DNA of 64,000 nucleotides, taken from assembly GCA_947474365.1 (NCBI GenBank), contig CANJIU010000013.1, positions 1 to 64,000 of the forward strand. The letters are read 5' to 3'. The position numbers and the translations under genes were made by a program. The stretch comes from Opitutia bacterium. GTDB taxonomy: Bacteria; Verrucomicrobiota; Verrucomicrobiia; Opitutales; Opitutaceae. Position 1 is the first letter of the stretch. The number at the start of each line of letters is the position of its first letter. This document shows, one piece after another, positions 62,505 through 64,000 of the stretch. The notes below the pieces were generated by a model, which searched no databases, was not told the DNA's origin, and saw only the letters and a program-made list of their open reading frames with translations.

Positions 62505-64000
62505 ATGCCCGCCGCCACACCGCCAACCGCCGCCACGCCCGTCGCCGATCCGTTTCCCGGCTACGTGCCGACGGCGGGGCGTTACGACGAATGCCGGGCC
62601 GCGGATGGCACGCTGCGGCCACATTGGGCGGAGTTTTTCCGGCTGCTCGGCACCAACGCCCCCGCCACCCTCCGCGCCGCCCACACCGCCTGCCAACGCG
62701 CGATCGTCGAGCAGGACGTGAGCATGAACGTCTACGCCGGCGAACGCTCCGACGCCCAGCCGTGGCCGCTCGACGCCGTGCCGCTCCTCGTCACCGCCGA
62801 GGATTGGACGATGCTCAGCACCGGACTCCGCCAGCGCGCGCATCTCCTCAACGAACTGCTCCGCGATCTCTACGGCCCGCAAAAACTCCTCCGCAGCGCC
62901 TCCCTCCCCGCCGCGCTGGCGATGGCCAATCCGCATTTCCTCCGGCCCTGCGTCGGCCTCGGCCGCCCGCGCGACCTGATGCTCCACACCTACGCCGTCG
63001 ATCTCGCGCGCTCCCCCGACGGCCAATGGTGGGTGCTGCGCGACCGCCTCGATGCGCCCTCCGGACTCGGCTACTCCCTGCAGAACCGCATCCTCACGCG
63101 CCAGGTGCTGCCGCAGGTTTTTCACAGCGCGCCCGTCGAGCGGCTCTACGAGTTTTTCCGCGGCTTCCGGCTGTCGCTCGAGCAGCTCTCCCCCGCCCGC
63201 CACGGCGAGGAGCCGCGCGTCGTCTTCCTCTCCCCCGGTCCCGCCAACGAAGCCTACTTCGAACACGCCTACCTCGCCCGCTACCTCGGCTACCCACTCG
63301 TCGAGGGCGCCGATCTCACCACGCGCGACCGGCAGGTTTTTCTCCGCACGGTCGGTGGCCTGCGCCGCGTCGACGCCATCATCCGCCGCGTCGACTCCGC
63401 GTTTTGCGATCCGCTGGAGCTCCACGCCCATTCGCTCCTCGGCGTGCCCGGACTCGTCCATGCCGCCCACGGCCAGCGCGTCGCACTCGCCAACCAGCTC
63501 GGCAGCGGCGCCCTCGAGTCCACCGCGCTCCTGGCGTTTCTCGAGCCACTCTGCCGCGAGGTCCTGGGTGAACCGCTCCACCTGCCCAGCGTTGCCACCT
63601 GGTGGTGCGGTCACGACAAGGCCCGCGCCTATGTGCTGGAGAAACTGGATACCCTCGTCGTGAAACCGTCGTTCCGCGAGACCGGCCTCTCCACCACGCG
63701 CTTCAGCTCGTTCCTCTCGGAGGAGGAGCGCGCCGCCACCGCCGCCGACATCCGCGCGCGCCCGTGGGCCTATTGCGGGCAGGAACGCGTGCATCTCGGG
63801 TCGACGCCCGCGTGGATCGACGGCGCCCTGCGCCCCGCCCCGTTCATCCTCCGGCTCTTTGTCGCGTGGGAGGACGGCGACTACCGCGTGATGCCGGGCG
63901 GGCTCACGCGTTTCCACCCCGCGGGCGACGACGCCATCGTCACGCTCCAGCACGGCGGCGTCACCAAGGACACCTGGGTCCTGCATCCCGGCACGCCGAC
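62505..64000 (+). CDS. Circularly permuted ATP-grasp protein (partial, runs off the window)
   Basis: At least 498 residues from ATG 62505, open at the right edge. Motifs include GPQKLLRSASLPAALAMANP, DLMLHTYAVDLARSPDGQWW, NEAYFEHAYLARYLGYPLVE and DTLVVKPSFRETG, the pattern of the circularly permuted ATP-grasp type 2 family (DUF404/407). These enzymes form amide bonds using ATP and typically sit next to alpha-E and transglutaminase/DUF2126 genes; the DUF2126 gene here is at 47533-50934. It follows the RelE-like gene by 3 bp, probably by chance of insertion. ATG is three bases after the toxin stop. Confidence 0.9.
   Translation, partial: MPAATPPTAATPVADPFPGYVPTAGRYDECRAADGTLRPHWAEFFRLLGTNAPATLRAAHTACQRAIVEQDVSMNVYAGERSDAQPWPLDAVPLLVTAEDWTMLSTGLRQRAHLLNELLRDLYGPQKLLRSASLPAALAMANPHFLRPCVGLGRPRDLMLHTYAVDLARSPDGQWWVLRDRLDAPSGLGYSLQNRILTRQVLPQVFHSAPVERLYEFFRGFRLSLEQLSPARHGEEPRVVFLSPGPANEAYFEHAYLARYLGYPLVEGADLTTRDRQVFLRTVGGLRRVDAIIRRVDSAFCDPLELHAHSLLGVPGLVHAAHGQRVALANQLGSGALESTALLAFLEPLCREVLGEPLHLPSVATWWCGHDKARAYVLEKLDTLVVKPSFRETGLSTTRFSSFLSEEERAATAADIRARPWAYCGQERVHLGSTPAWIDGALRPAPFILRLFVAWEDGDYRVMPGGLTRFHPAGDDAIVTLQHGGVTKDTWVLHPGTP

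Noticed and set aside
62388..63986. 532-codon minus-strand open frame
   Set aside because: Antisense to the circularly permuted ATP-grasp gene, whose motifs are unmistakable.

Overview
The window is GC-rich and looks like a chromosomal segment from a Verrucomicrobiota bacterium of the Opitutaceae type. The case rests on protein style: autotransporter-associated beta-strand repeats with a PEP-CTERM tail, Ig-like surface proteins ending in tandem 'LVNLSIL...DNWGG' domains, a TonB receptor whose mature start reads [10 protein letters not shown], a YXWGXW protein, and polysaccharide genes (two heparinase/alginate-lyase-like proteins, a sulfatase, an acetylesterase). This assignment is inference from family knowledge; no rRNA or tRNA gene was recognised.

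Layout. (1) 1-6775: a type I restriction-modification operon (hsdM tail, hsdS, hsdR) carrying embedded accessory genes: a DUF3800 gene between hsdM and hsdS, and a nucleotidyltransferase-like gene, an unknown partner and a DarG-like macro domain between hsdS and hsdR. A second copy of the hsdM tail just before hsdS marks the DUF3800 insertion. (2) 7013-25471: an envelope and metabolism region with a secreted lyase-like protein, a DJ-1/PfpI protein, a 1447-residue beta-strand-repeat PEP-CTERM protein, a CHASE2 cyclase behind a FecR-TPR-barrel protein, an Ig surface protein and a Tat-exported sugar isomerase-like protein. (3) 25490-34690, all on the minus strand: a second CHASE2 cyclase-FecR-barrel operon, a two-component system, a second Ig surface protein and a cytochrome b561. 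(4) 34938-46140: glpF-glpK, acetylesterase, sulfatase, a purine salvage group (phosphoribosyltransferase, nucleoside hydrolase, amidohydrolase), a MazF-type toxin-antitoxin pair and a TonB receptor with a clear terminator. (5) 46220-53065: YXWGXW protein, transglutaminase-DUF2126 protein and a second lyase-like protein. (6) 53100-62501: a defence and toxin-antitoxin island, heavily rearranged, with DUF433/DUF5615, vsr, a self-regulated wHTH-nucleotidyltransferase, McrC/McrB-like genes, a truncated C5 methyltransferase, its C-protein-type regulator with C-boxes, and a RelB/RelE-like pair. (7) 62505-64000: a circularly permuted ATP-grasp gene running off the window, a usual neighbour of the DUF2126 gene now about 11.6 kb away.

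Two families of palindromic repeats occur. Family A (about 105-145 bp, 3 copies, ends CAGTYGAGAG) sits in intergenic gaps and creates false N-terminal extensions of the next gene. Family B (GGCAGAAAAATGGGGG-type arms) brackets the defence island.

Most interesting: the two CHASE2-cyclase/FecR/outer-membrane-barrel modules (a possible trans-envelope signalling system, fused in one copy and split in the other), the nested cassette in the hsd operon, the C-protein-controlled McrBC-type restriction locus that has lost the catalytic end of its methyltransferase, and the wHTH-nucleotidyltransferase gene with a precisely phased operator but a broken HEPN-like partner.
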